The notes under the pieces: model-generated | Database searches by the model: none | Told to the model about the DNA's origin: nothing | The model's input: the letters and a program-made list of their open reading frames with translations, nothing else | Shown here: piece by piece, positions 24,201-33,957 of the stretch | Position numbering within the stretch: the stretch's first letter is position 1 | Layout: each line of letters opens with the position of its first letter | Program-made: the position numbers and the translations under genes | Origin: Ailanthus altissimus | Taxonomy: Eukaryota; Streptophyta; Magnoliopsida; Sapindales; Simaroubaceae | Length of the DNA: 64,000 nt | NCBI GenBank assembly: GCA_946807835.1 | Contig: OX327683.1 | Span: 30,191,001-30,255,000 of the forward strand | Direction: 5' to 3'

Positions 24201-26640
24201 CAAGGTTAGATCTTGTTGATGGTTGTTTCAACAAAAATATTCTAATGCTTAAGTTAGTAAGCATCAAACGTGATTAAGAGAATAAAAAAGCTAAAAAGTG
24301 TAAGTGTTGAATTTTTCATTACCTTTGATTATTGTGGTTTTACCTTTTTGTAACTGGTCCTTGTTGTAATTTGGGCTCCATCTTCTTGTGATTTGCAGAG
24401 AACTCAGGATCGATGAGATTGATCTCATCTTAAAATTTTCATGGCTTATTAAATGATGATTGATAGGGATCCCTTAAATTATAAGATTCGAGCATTAATG
24501 TGAACTTTTAAGCTCCTTAGGGTTTATTGTGCTAAAAAAATTACAGATAACCTATTCGGGATTTAAACATTGACACCGAAGAGTTTTCTTTTGAAAATAT
24601 GCAGAGGGTTTTTGGCTTATAGCCCATCTACAATTAGTGTGAGCTAAGTTTATGTAGTTCTTCATTTGGGTTAAGGTTTTATACCTCGAGAAATGAGCCG
24701 GTGTGCCTTTATCCCAATTGGGCCTTAATATTGGGCTAGACTCCTAAGGAAGAATAATAATATTATAATATGTTAATAATGTTGATATAAGAAAATTTTA
24801 AGATTTTTAACATAAAAGACACCACTTTATGAAAGACTCGTAAAATTTTAATCAAATTTGTATAAAAAGTATGGTCTTATAAGACAAGATATGAGGTGTT
24901 AACAACATTATTATTTATAATAAATTGATACTTTATAGCTCAATTATGTAAAAAGCTAAGAATGTGATTATTTTTAATAAATTGATAGGGAGTTAACTGG
25001 TTTTTTTTTCTTTGAGCTATATAATATGTGAAGTGTTAAAAATACTATAGTCTATGATACATTAATATTTTAAGGGGTTAAATTAATATTGTAGGAGCTT
25101 GCCTGAAACTCGACCAGACTATAGGTCAGTCTAAACCAATGATAGTTTTGTCCCTAAATCTTTTAGTATCGAGTTAATGCGGTCAACTTCTAAATAAGCA
25201 CAAAGAAATTACAATTTAGAAGGTGTTAACCCATAATCTAGGGGATCCCTAACCCACAAGTTAAATTTATATTCTTGGAGAAATGAAACAACCCATTGTT
25301 ATTCTTCGTGTAGATCCATAAAGCTATACACTATAAAATAGAAAGTAATTATGGTTTGGCTGGTGGGGTTGATAGAGGTATAAATGCACTAGTATATTTA
25401 GTACTCTGAACTTATGTTTTGCTCCAATTTATAAATTTTTAGCTATTTAATTATGTATTTTTTGTATCATAAATAGGTGCATAAAGGAAAATGTGATGAT
25501 TTAGAACAAATGGAAGGCGAAACAGACAAGAAATAAGCAGGTTGCACTCAAAATATGAGAATACTAGCACCTAAGCCTGGGCACTGCAGCTCTCAAAGTT
25601 CCCCCACCATCCATATTATTTCTAGGTCTGAGAGCTGCGACGCTCGTGCAACTAATAAAAGACCTCATCAAAAGTCTTATTTCGATTTGGATTCGAAGAC
25701 CTTCGACCTTAGGGTTTTTTATACCTGTAAAAGCATTTTAAGAGTAAAAATATAAACTTTTAGAGTGGCAAAACTTAGATAAACAATTCAAAACACAAAT
25801 TCAAGAGATCAAAATCAAGATTGAATATTTAAGTACAAGAATCAAGTATTTAAGTCAAGATTGTAAGAGAATCAACTTAATGAGTCATCTTGATTAGTTT
25901 TTCTTTTCTATTCTTATAATTATGTTCTTAGTATTATTGTTATTCATGGATTGGTTTGATACTCTTAATTTTGTAATGAGCTAAACAATGTTGATTTAGG
26001 ATTAGACTTTTATACCCAGTATGTCGTTAGATTTTTTAAAATTTTAGTTTATGAACTTAATATATATAATTAATTCATTTTATCTTGAATTTTTTGCTTT
26101 CATTATATTTGGCCAATATTTTGAATGATCAAGGAACTATATGAACTTGACAAAAAGGTTTATTTATTTACCCTATAATAGTTTGATACACAATTATAGT
26201 ATAATAACTATGAGTTTCATGTAGAATAGATATATAACTTGATGGCATGTATGGTATGATTTAAATCTGTTCTTAATGAATTAAATTCTATTTTGATTAC
26301 CATAGACATACAGATAGTTGTTAGAATATGTAATATAATTATTCTACCATCAATAAAGGTTTGTGATGAGATTAGAGTTTAATCAATTAATTTGTATTAA
26401 GAGATTATTAAGAGGTTAATAAATCAAATGAAATACTAGGTGATAAGTCGAAACCCTAAATTGTTATTAATTGGTGAATTTAACTCTTTGTTTATTTATT
26501 ATTTAGGTTTAGTTTAATTTGATAAAACTAAATTAATTAATTAATTGGATTTCAGATTTTGGTTTTCTAGACAAAAGTTAAGTAGATATAATTTTAGTAC
26601 TTAATTAAAAATCATATATTACTTGATACGATAACGTATA
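21201..26640. other. AT-rich intergenic spacer, no supported gene
   Basis: No open frame here looks like a known protein. The sequence is AT-rich with scattered poly-A/T runs. A MITE-like inverted repeat sits at 23597-23749. The stretch at about 25500-26100 has a different, slightly GC-richer composition and resembles old non-coding repeat DNA, but I could not assign it to a family. Confidence 0.5.
23597..23749. mobile_element. MITE-like element with about 60-bp terminal inverted repeats
   Basis: The arm at 23597-23656 and the reverse complement of 23690-23749 match at roughly three quarters of positions over 60 bases, beginning GTAAT on both. The middle is only about 33 bp. The AT-rich, non-coding palindromic form of about 150 bp fits a miniature inverted-repeat element. 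No clear target-site duplication was identified, so the family is unknown. Confidence 0.55.
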
Positions 26641-27489
26641 CTTGCGCTTAACTATTGTAGCATACATCAGGGGTGCTGGAGAAAATCCTCTGATACCTAA
26701 GTTAGCCCAACCATACGAGAAATCTCAAGATAAAAGTAAAAAAAAAAATGTGTAAGAGTAGAGATTTTGAACATGTCCTTTACTATAGAGCCTCATTTTT
26801 TTTATAGGTATTGTAGTAGAGTTATTTTTAGATAGGTAATTATTCTTCATTAATCCTATAATTTAATTTTCTAATTTAAAAGATAATAATTCTCTCATAA
26901 ATTTCATGATTTTAGGGACAATAATTCCCTAGTGGGATTAGGTTTCCAAAAACAAGTAGGGATCCCATTTTAAGATTTGGTTTAACTTATAATTTTATGG
27001 GGAATATGGGTCCTTCAGTTTTCAATATTAACTTATTAATACTGAAAACGTTATTATAGTTTGGACTAGAGGATTTATTCTTAGATTTCAAGTTGGTCTT
27101 AGGGTGCACAGGTAGTGTGAGTGCGAGTTAAGCTCAATTTTTGTGCACTCGAGAACTTAGTTGGAGGAACACATAGGCTCACTGGACAATTTGACTAAGG
27201 AGTTCTTTAGTATCTACATGATTGACCCCATAAAGGGGGCCTCAGTGAAAGCTTATGTGGCCTCGATGAGGAAACTTAGGTGTGTTGAGTGCAAGCACCC
27301 TTATTAGCTACTAAGGACTTGGGATTACTCCCAGGGGCTTGGAATTTTAAGCCCCCTATTAGTTACTAGGGGCCCAAGTCTTTATTGTTGAACATCCTAA
27401 CCTTATATGGACTTAGGTTTTTGATATTGAGCACCTCCATTAATGATTAGGGGCCTTGATCTTTATTGTCGAATATACCAACCCTAAGT
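26641..27489. repeat. Older repeat DNA left of element B, with about 80-bp tandem units
   Basis: Degenerate tandem units of about 80 bp can be aligned at about 27355-27436 and from 27437 onward (CTATTAGTTACTAGGGGCCC versus CCATTAATGATTAGGGGCC). The last unit is interrupted by element B and continues at 36680 (AGGCTTAAGTTTTTAT). A stretch near 26670-26710 resembles the non-coding parts of plant LTR elements. The family is not assigned. Confidence 0.5.
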
Positions 27490-30211
27490 TGTAGTAACCA
27501 TTATCCATAACCGGTAAGAATATGTATATTTATATATATAAATATACGTATTTTATTTGTATGTGGGTGATCTTTGATTTATATATTATTATTAGTAGTG
27601 TTTTTATAGGTTAAGGATATACTATTAGTATTGAGTTTATTTGCAAGACTTTGGAATTATTTTAGGGACCAAATTGTTATACTTTGAAAGTTTTGGGGGC
27701 AAATTCGTAAATACCAAAAATTAGCCACTTAGTATAAAAATACACTTTTAAAACCCTAATTCTCTCATTTAGGTCGAGCTACCCCTTTTAAGAGAGAGAA
27801 GAGAGAAATAGAGGAGAGAGAAAGAGAAGAAGAAGAAGAAGAAGAAGAAGAAGAAATTGGAATTTTTTGGATCTTAAGAGGTATATCACAATTATTTCTT
27901 AATTTATTGGTGTTAATTATGTTAATTTCTTTAAGTTTTGATTTCTGGAAATATGTATAATTGAGGATTTGATGTGTATTTCGTATGATAGTTTGAGAAT
28001 TGATGATGATTTATAAGTTAGTTTGATAAATCATGATGGATTGTAAAATTTCTGATTGATAGTCTTTTGATCTAAGAATTTTATAAATTATTGTGAATCG
28101 ATTCTGGTTTTGAATTTTGAGTATATGAAATTAGACATGTTTGGGATCATCTGAGACTTTGAATCGACTGAAAATCTCGGAAATTGAATTTGTAGTGAAT
28201 TTACCAAAATGACCCTGGAATTCTGGAAATTTCCTGTGTAAACAGTATGATACAGTGGAAAATAATTTTTGACCTGCTGAATGATCTTTAAAAATTACGA
28301 ATTTGTGGAATATGATAATTTTATATGTCTAATATGATATACTCGGAATTGAGAATTTGGATCAATGTGGTTGAAGTGTTATGAATTTCTAAAGTGTATC
28401 AGCTCATTGTAGTATTTGATTAACAGATTTTTAAAGTTATGAAATAAAATAGTTTTAAAATACTTTTGGCAGTTATTTGGAAGCCAAATATTTATCATGG
28501 ACTGAGATATGTGTCAAGAGTAATTATGTGGTATTTTTATAATTTTTGATTAGTATATGATTTTATACAATTGAGAGATTGAATACTGTTCAGTAAGTAT
28601 CTTGATCCTGTCAGGTTAGTAGTTTGGATTCAATGGTGTGTATGGAATGGATTGTGTAGGAATTTTGATATAATATTCATATATAAGAAGGATATATGAG
28701 TCAAGGATGGTATATTCTGATTTTGGAGTAATTGGACATCATTTGATGTATTAGAAAATTTTGTTAAGTGTAAGTGGTCAGAATGACAGGTTTTGAGAAA
28801 CCAAGTTTTTAGACCAATTTGATGTGATAAATGCATTGTGTATAATTTTGTAAGCTATTTAAAGTATTTTGTGTGAATTGTGAGGCTTATGAAAGGATTA
28901 ATCTCCATTGATAGGTTAAGGAGATTTAAGTCTTGTAGCTGAAAGTGTTAAGAGGTAAGTATACTAGACTTTTACTGAAATCACTATAAGCATAGTAATT
29001 GTCTATGTATGATTTTGTAAATGTGCTTAAGAATATGTTTATGATATGTCAAAGTATATTTTGATATGAAATGTGAATATATGTTTATGAATGTGAGCAT
29101 TGACATTGAGCATGGACATACATGTGTTTTTGAAAGTGAGCTTTCCAAAATAAGATGCGTTTAACAAAGAAAGCTTTTGAAGTGTAATATGTCAATGAGA
29201 AATATTTTGTGATTTGAGGGTACTTGAACTCACTGTTAACTTAGTAGGCATTTTATGTGATTTGTGGAGCCTTTATGTGTGGCCTTTCCTTCGGGATTGG
29301 TATATGTTATGTGTTCCGTATGTAGGGAGGATCCTAGTGGTACCTAAAGGAAGTGTGAGTCATCACATTCGTGTGGTGGCGTATTGGTACATGTGAGAGG
29401 ACTCACCGATGATCAGGGTGAGGGTTTGGCTTTTACCTTCGGGCATAAGCGTTATATATGCGTGATTTAAAGACCTCACTTGTACTATTCCTCTCATACG
29501 GTATGTCACCTACGAGTGACATTTGGCTCATTATGTGATATGTGATATGTAAGTCCTACTAAGTAGTAGTTGAGTAATGGTATTCCTATTATGTGTTTTG
29601 AAAGAATGTGTAAGCGCTTACATGATGTGTGATTTGATAAGATTATGATTTTGATTGATCACAGCATATCATACATATGCATTGTGTACATATATGTCTT
29701 TGTATTTGATATATGAAAAACTAGTATGCTTACTGAGTTTTATACTCATTATAGTTTATGGTGATTTCAGGTAAATAAGGTACATGTGTGCTTAGCGGAT
29801 TTGGCAAGGCTTCTGCTGTTCCTTGGGTTCCCTAAGTTGTTAGGTTGCTAAGTGTTTCATTTGGGGACACGTGGGATAAGATATTTGATTTGTCCCTAGT
29901 GAATAAATACTTATGTATTATTTTATTGTGTGTGGTTGGATTTAATTTAAGTTTCACCAAGTGTAGTAATGGATTGATTTTAAGTAAGAATTTGCAATGA
30001 ATATATTCTGGGCTTCCGGTAATAAAGTTGCTACTGGTGACGTAGTAGAGTGTTAATCTCTGAGAAAACTCTGCGTATCTCCGGTTTACTAATTGTCCCA
30101 GTCATAATTCAATTACTATAATTCTGAAAGAAATTAAAATGAATGTTTAAGTATTATTGAATGAATGTAAGTGATGTCGTGTGTCAGGTCTTTTGGGTCT
30201 GGGGCGTGACA
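27490..30211 (+). repeat. 5' LTR of element B
   Basis: The LTR starts TGTAGTAACC and ends GGGGCGTGACA. It contains a perfect 24-bp AT-rich palindrome at 27524-27547 and a (GAA)n run at about 27826-27855. It differs from the 3' LTR at 27588, 29035 and 29194 by eye. Confidence 0.95.
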
Positions 30212-30219
30212 GCTTTTAT

Positions 30220-30231
30220 TGGTATCAGAGC
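30220..30231 (+). other. Primer binding site of element B (tRNA-iMet type)
   Basis: TGGTATCAGAGC begins eight bases after the 5' LTR and is the same site type as in element A. Confidence 0.9.
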
Positions 30232-30656
30232 TAAGATATGATTCTGTAGACTTTTAAGTGTCGAGTCAAGGGAACCGAGCAGATGCCAAATCCTTAGGAT
30301 TGTATTTGTAGCTTTGTTGTGTAAAAGTTTGACATATTCCTTAAATTTTGTATGATTTTGTGAAGATGACACAGTATCCAAGAGCTGCTAAGATTGTTGT
30401 TGTTGTGGATAATGATACCTTGTGGATCTTAATGTTACCATTTAGATTTTCTTTTAAGTTATGACTAATATGCTTAGTAAGAGTGATGTTGAATATCTTA
30501 TAATGATAATTTGCATGTGATAGAGCAAATTGAGATAATTTTCTCAATGACAAAATATAGAGAAGTAGAGTATTGAAGACATCAATTGAAACAACTTTTA
30601 TTGAAAAGGAAAATAACAACACAACAACAATAGCAGCAACAAAAATACAATAGAGG
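30232..30656 (+). pseudogene. Decayed leader and gag start of element B
   Basis: This is the position where gag begins in related elements. A possible start (ATGACACAGTATCC) occurs at 30365, but stops follow within about 25 codons. The CAA/AAC-rich stretch near 30610-30650 resembles the Gln-rich part of plant gag. No capsid motif is preserved. It ends where the antisense LOG gene stops. Confidence 0.45.
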
Positions 30657-31310
30657 CTACGGAGTGAGATTTAAGTCTATTTTGCGCTTCTTCTGACTGT
30701 CATGAGTAGACCAATCTAACTGATGCAATGTTGGATTAGACAGAGGAATAAAAGACTGCAATTGATCAATCAGTTGATCAACAGTTAGAGCTGAAATAAG
30801 AATCCATCGTGCTAGAAGTGGGATGAATTGTGTTCCCGCTGCATAGTCAAGAAAAGATATCAACCCGTCGTAAAAACCATTAACATTTAACAAACCAATG
30901 GGTTTTTGGTGGATTTGTAATTGTGCCCATGAGACAATTTGAAAAATTTCCTCCAAGGTCCCGAAACCTCCTGGTAGAGCTATGAAAGCATCCGCATGCC
31001 TAAGCATTTGAGCCATTCGCTCGTGCATAGATGAGACTTGTAACTCATCCCCAACTGTTTTTCCTACAATATTTTCAATAGCTAGAGATTTTGGAATGAT
31101 ACCCAAAACTCGACTACCTTTATTGTGTGCAGCTTTTGCCGCAGACCCCATTAACCCTCGGTTACCTCCTCCATATACTAAATGTATATTTCGCTCAGCT
31201 AATACCTTACCAAGATTTTCTGCAACTTTTGTAAACTCTTCAGTATTTCCAGGGTTGAATCCACAAAAGACACAAATTTTTGTGAATCGACGAGCTGAGG
31301 TTTCCTCCAT
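30657..31310 (-). CDS. LOG-like: LOG-type cytokinin riboside 5'-monophosphate phosphoribohydrolase, intronless, inside element B
   Basis: The predicted enzyme (217 residues) would release active cytokinin base and ribose 5-phosphate from cytokinin nucleotides in the cytosol or nucleus. A complete Rossmann-fold LOG domain is visible: KICVFCGFNPGN at 11-22, LVYGGGNRGLMG at 44-55, GIIPKSL at 70-76, MHER with Arg98, and the hallmark PGGxGTxxE at 113-121 ending in Glu121, followed by GLLNVNGFYD. Length and catalytic positions match the family (about 215 residues). There are no introns, whereas plant LOG genes normally have several. It is antisense to the retrotransposon and has a TATA-like box 61-67 bases upstream. 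The C-terminus ends KKRKIDLNLTP, a basic run plus a DLNxxP pattern. Phe in PGGFGT differs from the PGGYGT of Arabidopsis LOGs. The ORF is intact; expression is unknown. Confidence 0.92.
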   Translation of the reverse strand: MEETSARRFTKICVFCGFNPGNTEEFTKVAENLGKVLAERNIHLVYGGGNRGLMGSAAKAAHNKGSRVLGIIPKSLAIENIVGKTVGDELQVSSMHERMAQMLRHADAFIALPGGFGTLEEIFQIVSWAQLQIHQKPIGLLNVNGFYDGLISFLDYAAGTQFIPLLARWILISALTVDQLIDQLQSFIPLSNPTLHQLDWSTHDSQKKRKIDLNLTP

Positions 31311-31370
31311 TGTTACGCTTACCCTAATCTTTAAATATTTTCGAGTTTGTATAAGGATGCAAAATAATGT

Positions 31371-31377
31371 ATTTATA
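31371..31377 (-). promoter_or_regulatory. TATA-like box upstream of the LOG gene
   Basis: TATAAAT reads on the minus strand in the context CTCTATAAATACATT, 61-67 bases before the LOG start codon. That is a plausible core-promoter distance leaving a 5' UTR of about 35 bases. This is inference from motif and spacing. Confidence 0.5.
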
Positions 31378-31907
31378 GAGAAACAAATTGATAATAGCTA
31401 TGGAGCATATGTGTAAGTATGTTCAAGTATATATTTTTCTCGATTCTTGTGAGGCAAGAAAAAGAAAAAAAGAAAAGAATCAGTTTTACTTTATCATTTT
31501 ATAAGGGACAATAGGCCGCAAAATCTTGAATAAATATATGTTGATATGTAAGTGTGATAAAAATTGTGTCGGAAGCGTGATGAGTTAGGTAAGATAATTA
31601 AGAAAATTCAATAAAGGCCTATTTTATGGATTTAGGGACTTTGTCGTTTTGGCACTAATGGCCGACAATGCATCTATAACTTGAAGACTTTTTGAGCGAA
31701 CAATTGGACTTTGGACATGAGGCCAAATTAACTTTATTAATTTCAAGGATTTTTGTGATCTTAACATTGATTTTTGGATAGATTAAAAGCAGATATGAAG
31801 AAAGATAAAGCACACTTGACATAAAGATAAAGCAGTAGTCAGTCTCTCTTTGATGTGATAGAGCAACACGGATTTAGTTTCTGTGAAAATAGAAACAGCA
31901 ATGTAGG
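31378..31907. other. Non-coding stretch between LOG and the upstream virus-like ORF
   Basis: The stretch has no open frame of note. It lies between the end of the virus-like ORF and the LOG promoter on the same strand, and presumably holds LOG upstream regulatory DNA. No tRNA-Met primer site like that of pararetroviruses is seen on the minus strand here. Confidence 0.4.
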
Positions 31908-33035
31908 TCAAAATGAGTCTCCTTGGTCGTTTTTATCTGTGTCGTATCCGTGAGAGAGGAACTTATGGAGTTGTTGTTCCCATGCATTGAATGAGGGCTC
32001 TGGCTGAGTGGAATGTGGGTCTACCATATCTTGATCTTCTCCAGGTGAGCTGGTCTGGATGAGGGATGTGTTGGCTTCCTCTTGGATTTGGGTGTCGGTT
32101 GGATAAGGTTGGGAGTCTTGAAAGAGGGATAAGTCAAGATTGGGTTAGTGTTGGTCAGGTTCTGTCGGGACAGCTGGCTGAGGCCATTGGTGAAGGTTAT
32201 CCATTTCTTGTCTGTATCTGGCATAATAAGTCATGTTTGGGATATGGTGATGGTGGGTAGAGTAATCTGTATTTCTATGATGAGAAAGATGATGTTTTTG
32301 TCTTTGTCGGGATTTGTGTAGATTGGCGGAATTCAATTCTTCTGCAAAGTCATCTTCAACCTGTTCCCAAGGTGCAGCATCTTTTGGGGAGATCCAAACA
32401 GACGGAGGAATTATCTGATTTTCCTGAGCAAGAATTCTTTCAAGTTCTCTCTTTTGTTGGATTACTTCTTCAGGCCAGAGCTTAATTGATCCCTTTAGTG
32501 AAAGGGTAAAAGTGAGGTAATCCTTGACAGTGGGGTAATAATGGATTTCATGATCTGAAACAATCATACCCTTTCGTTGGAGAAGTAAGACAGACCAAAG
32601 ATGTTGTCTGGGGACTGCAGCATTTGTGTTGTTTGCAATCATGTATTGAAATTTAGTTATCCACCATGTCTTTGGGTAAAACCATTGGAGAAATATCAGG
32701 GCTGGATGATCTTCATCGCATTTTTCTAATTTTTGGAGAGTTCTAAGTAATGGAAATTCCATGGCGATTGTATACAGATCCAACAGGTACCATAACAAGT
32801 AAAGGACAGATTTGGACCATTGGGAAAATGGGAAAAAATAGTGCAGGTGAAAGAAAGGGTATTCCAAGTTGAACGAAGGGCCACCAAGAACTGTGAGGCC
32901 GTGTTCTTGGACTGCCAAGATGGCATAGTGTCTGATGAATTCTTTGGCACGGGAATGGAGTGTTCTGGTTCTGATTAGGCCTGGAAGTTGTGGTGGAGTA
33001 AAAGGAACATGAGGAGTTATGATAATAGGATTCAT
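31908..33035 (-). pseudogene. Unidentified 375-codon ORF with one internal stop, linked to a pararetrovirus-like RNase H end
   Basis: From the ATG at 33035 the frame is open for 296 codons to TAA at 32145-32147. It then stays open, with similar composition, for another 78 codons to TGA at 31908-31910, so the first stop looks like a point mutation. The protein is rich in Trp, Phe, Tyr and His, with FHLHYFFPFSQWSKS and WFYPKTWWITKFQYM early on. Its second half is Gln/His/Asp-rich, low-complexity and hydrophilic. I do not recognise a domain. The open frame also continues upstream of the ATG into an RNase H-like end (33036-33242), which suggests an origin in a virus-like polyprotein or a downstream ORF of a pararetrovirus. 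Function is unknown. Confidence 0.6.
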
Positions 33036-33242
33036 TATGAAGATGGTATGAGGGTTGGTTTTCTTTATTGCTAGAAAAGTGATTATGAGGTTTAGGCTAT
33101 TTATAGAGTTTTGTGAAAGAAAATCAATGATTGTTTTGTTCTTTCCTTTTCCGTGGATAACGTTAAAGGAATAGTTGAAAAACCATATTTGCCATCGCAG
33201 TAATTGTGCTAGTGCAATCTTTTCTGTTTGAAACTGAGCATA
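33036..33242 (-). pseudogene. RNase H C-terminal fragment, pararetrovirus (Caulimoviridae)-like
   Basis: In frame with the ORF that starts at 33035, this segment reads through a block with RWQIWFFNYSFNVIHGKGKN followed by a DFLS ending. The pattern of RW, aromatic positions, HxKGxxN and DFLS matches the end of RNase H in plant pararetroviruses better than the Ty3/gypsy version (HPGKANVVADALSR). It is truncated on the upstream side by a stop at 33243-33245, where retrotransposon-like sequence begins. It is an old, incomplete fragment. The family assignment is by motif recognition only. Confidence 0.6.
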
Positions 33243-33245
33243 TTA

Positions 33246-33943
33246 GAAAAAAAAGCAGACATGTCAGTCTTAATGAGAAAATGATGTCCAATAAGGTGGA
33301 CTATTTTTTTTTAAAGAGTTAGAGTAAGAGATATAATGTTGAGATCTATAGTTTAAGAATCATTGATCATTTAAGATAATACCTTCAATATTCTGATTTG
33401 AATGACAACTTAGTTGCGTAGAAATGCTACATTTTTTTTTTAATGATATGAAGGTAGTGAATGATATTATGACGTATGAGTATATGTTGAATGGATTAAA
33501 ATTTTCAGAGGAGTTAAGAATTTTATTTAAGAGATTAGTATGGATATTCTACATCTATGTTATTCTTTAATGAATAAAATGTGAAGTGTATAGATGCCCA
33601 TTAAATATTGAACGAATGGAAAAAAAAAAGAATAAAAATATGTGTGTATAATTTTATAAGTCCATAATATGTGTCATATGTTTATTTTATGGATATATAT
33701 TTCGTACTCCTCTCGTATACTCAGCTATGAGCCAACTTAGAGATAATCTAACATATGAATGAGTATTTATTAGGATTTTGGACCACAATGAGCAAATCCT
33801 ATATACAAGGAAGATTGCTTTGTAAATGTTTTATGAATAAACCATACAGTTGAAAAGGAAAATTGAGAATGAGAAGAAAAAATGAGATCTAAGTATCCTC
33901 ATCTATGTGCTTAAGTTATGAATTTCGAGGACGAAATTCTTAT
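33246..33943 (+). pseudogene. Decayed 3' pol (integrase tail) of element B
   Basis: The first half is AT-rich and unreadable. From about 33725 the plus strand retains a mutated version of the integrase/chromodomain tail seen in element A, with many stops. It leads to ATTTCGAGGACGAAATTC at about 33920-33937, the conserved stretch that precedes the polypurine tract in Tekay-like chromoviruses. Confidence 0.6.
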
Positions 33944-33956
33944 AAGGAGGGGAGAA
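33944..33956 (+). other. Polypurine tract of element B
   Basis: AAGGAGGGGAGAA lies directly before the 3' LTR. Confidence 0.85.
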
Positions 33957-33957
33957 T

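Noticed and set aside
29214..29396. 60-codon ORF repeated in the B-family LTRs (also at 35682-35864 and, diverged, on the minus strand at 14981-15163)
   Set aside because: Its presence in three places follows from LTR identity. It has no recognisable domain and lies in LTR DNA.
30341..30622. 93-codon minus-strand ORF downstream of LOG
   Set aside because: It has no domain, is AT-rich, and lies over the decayed gag region of element B.
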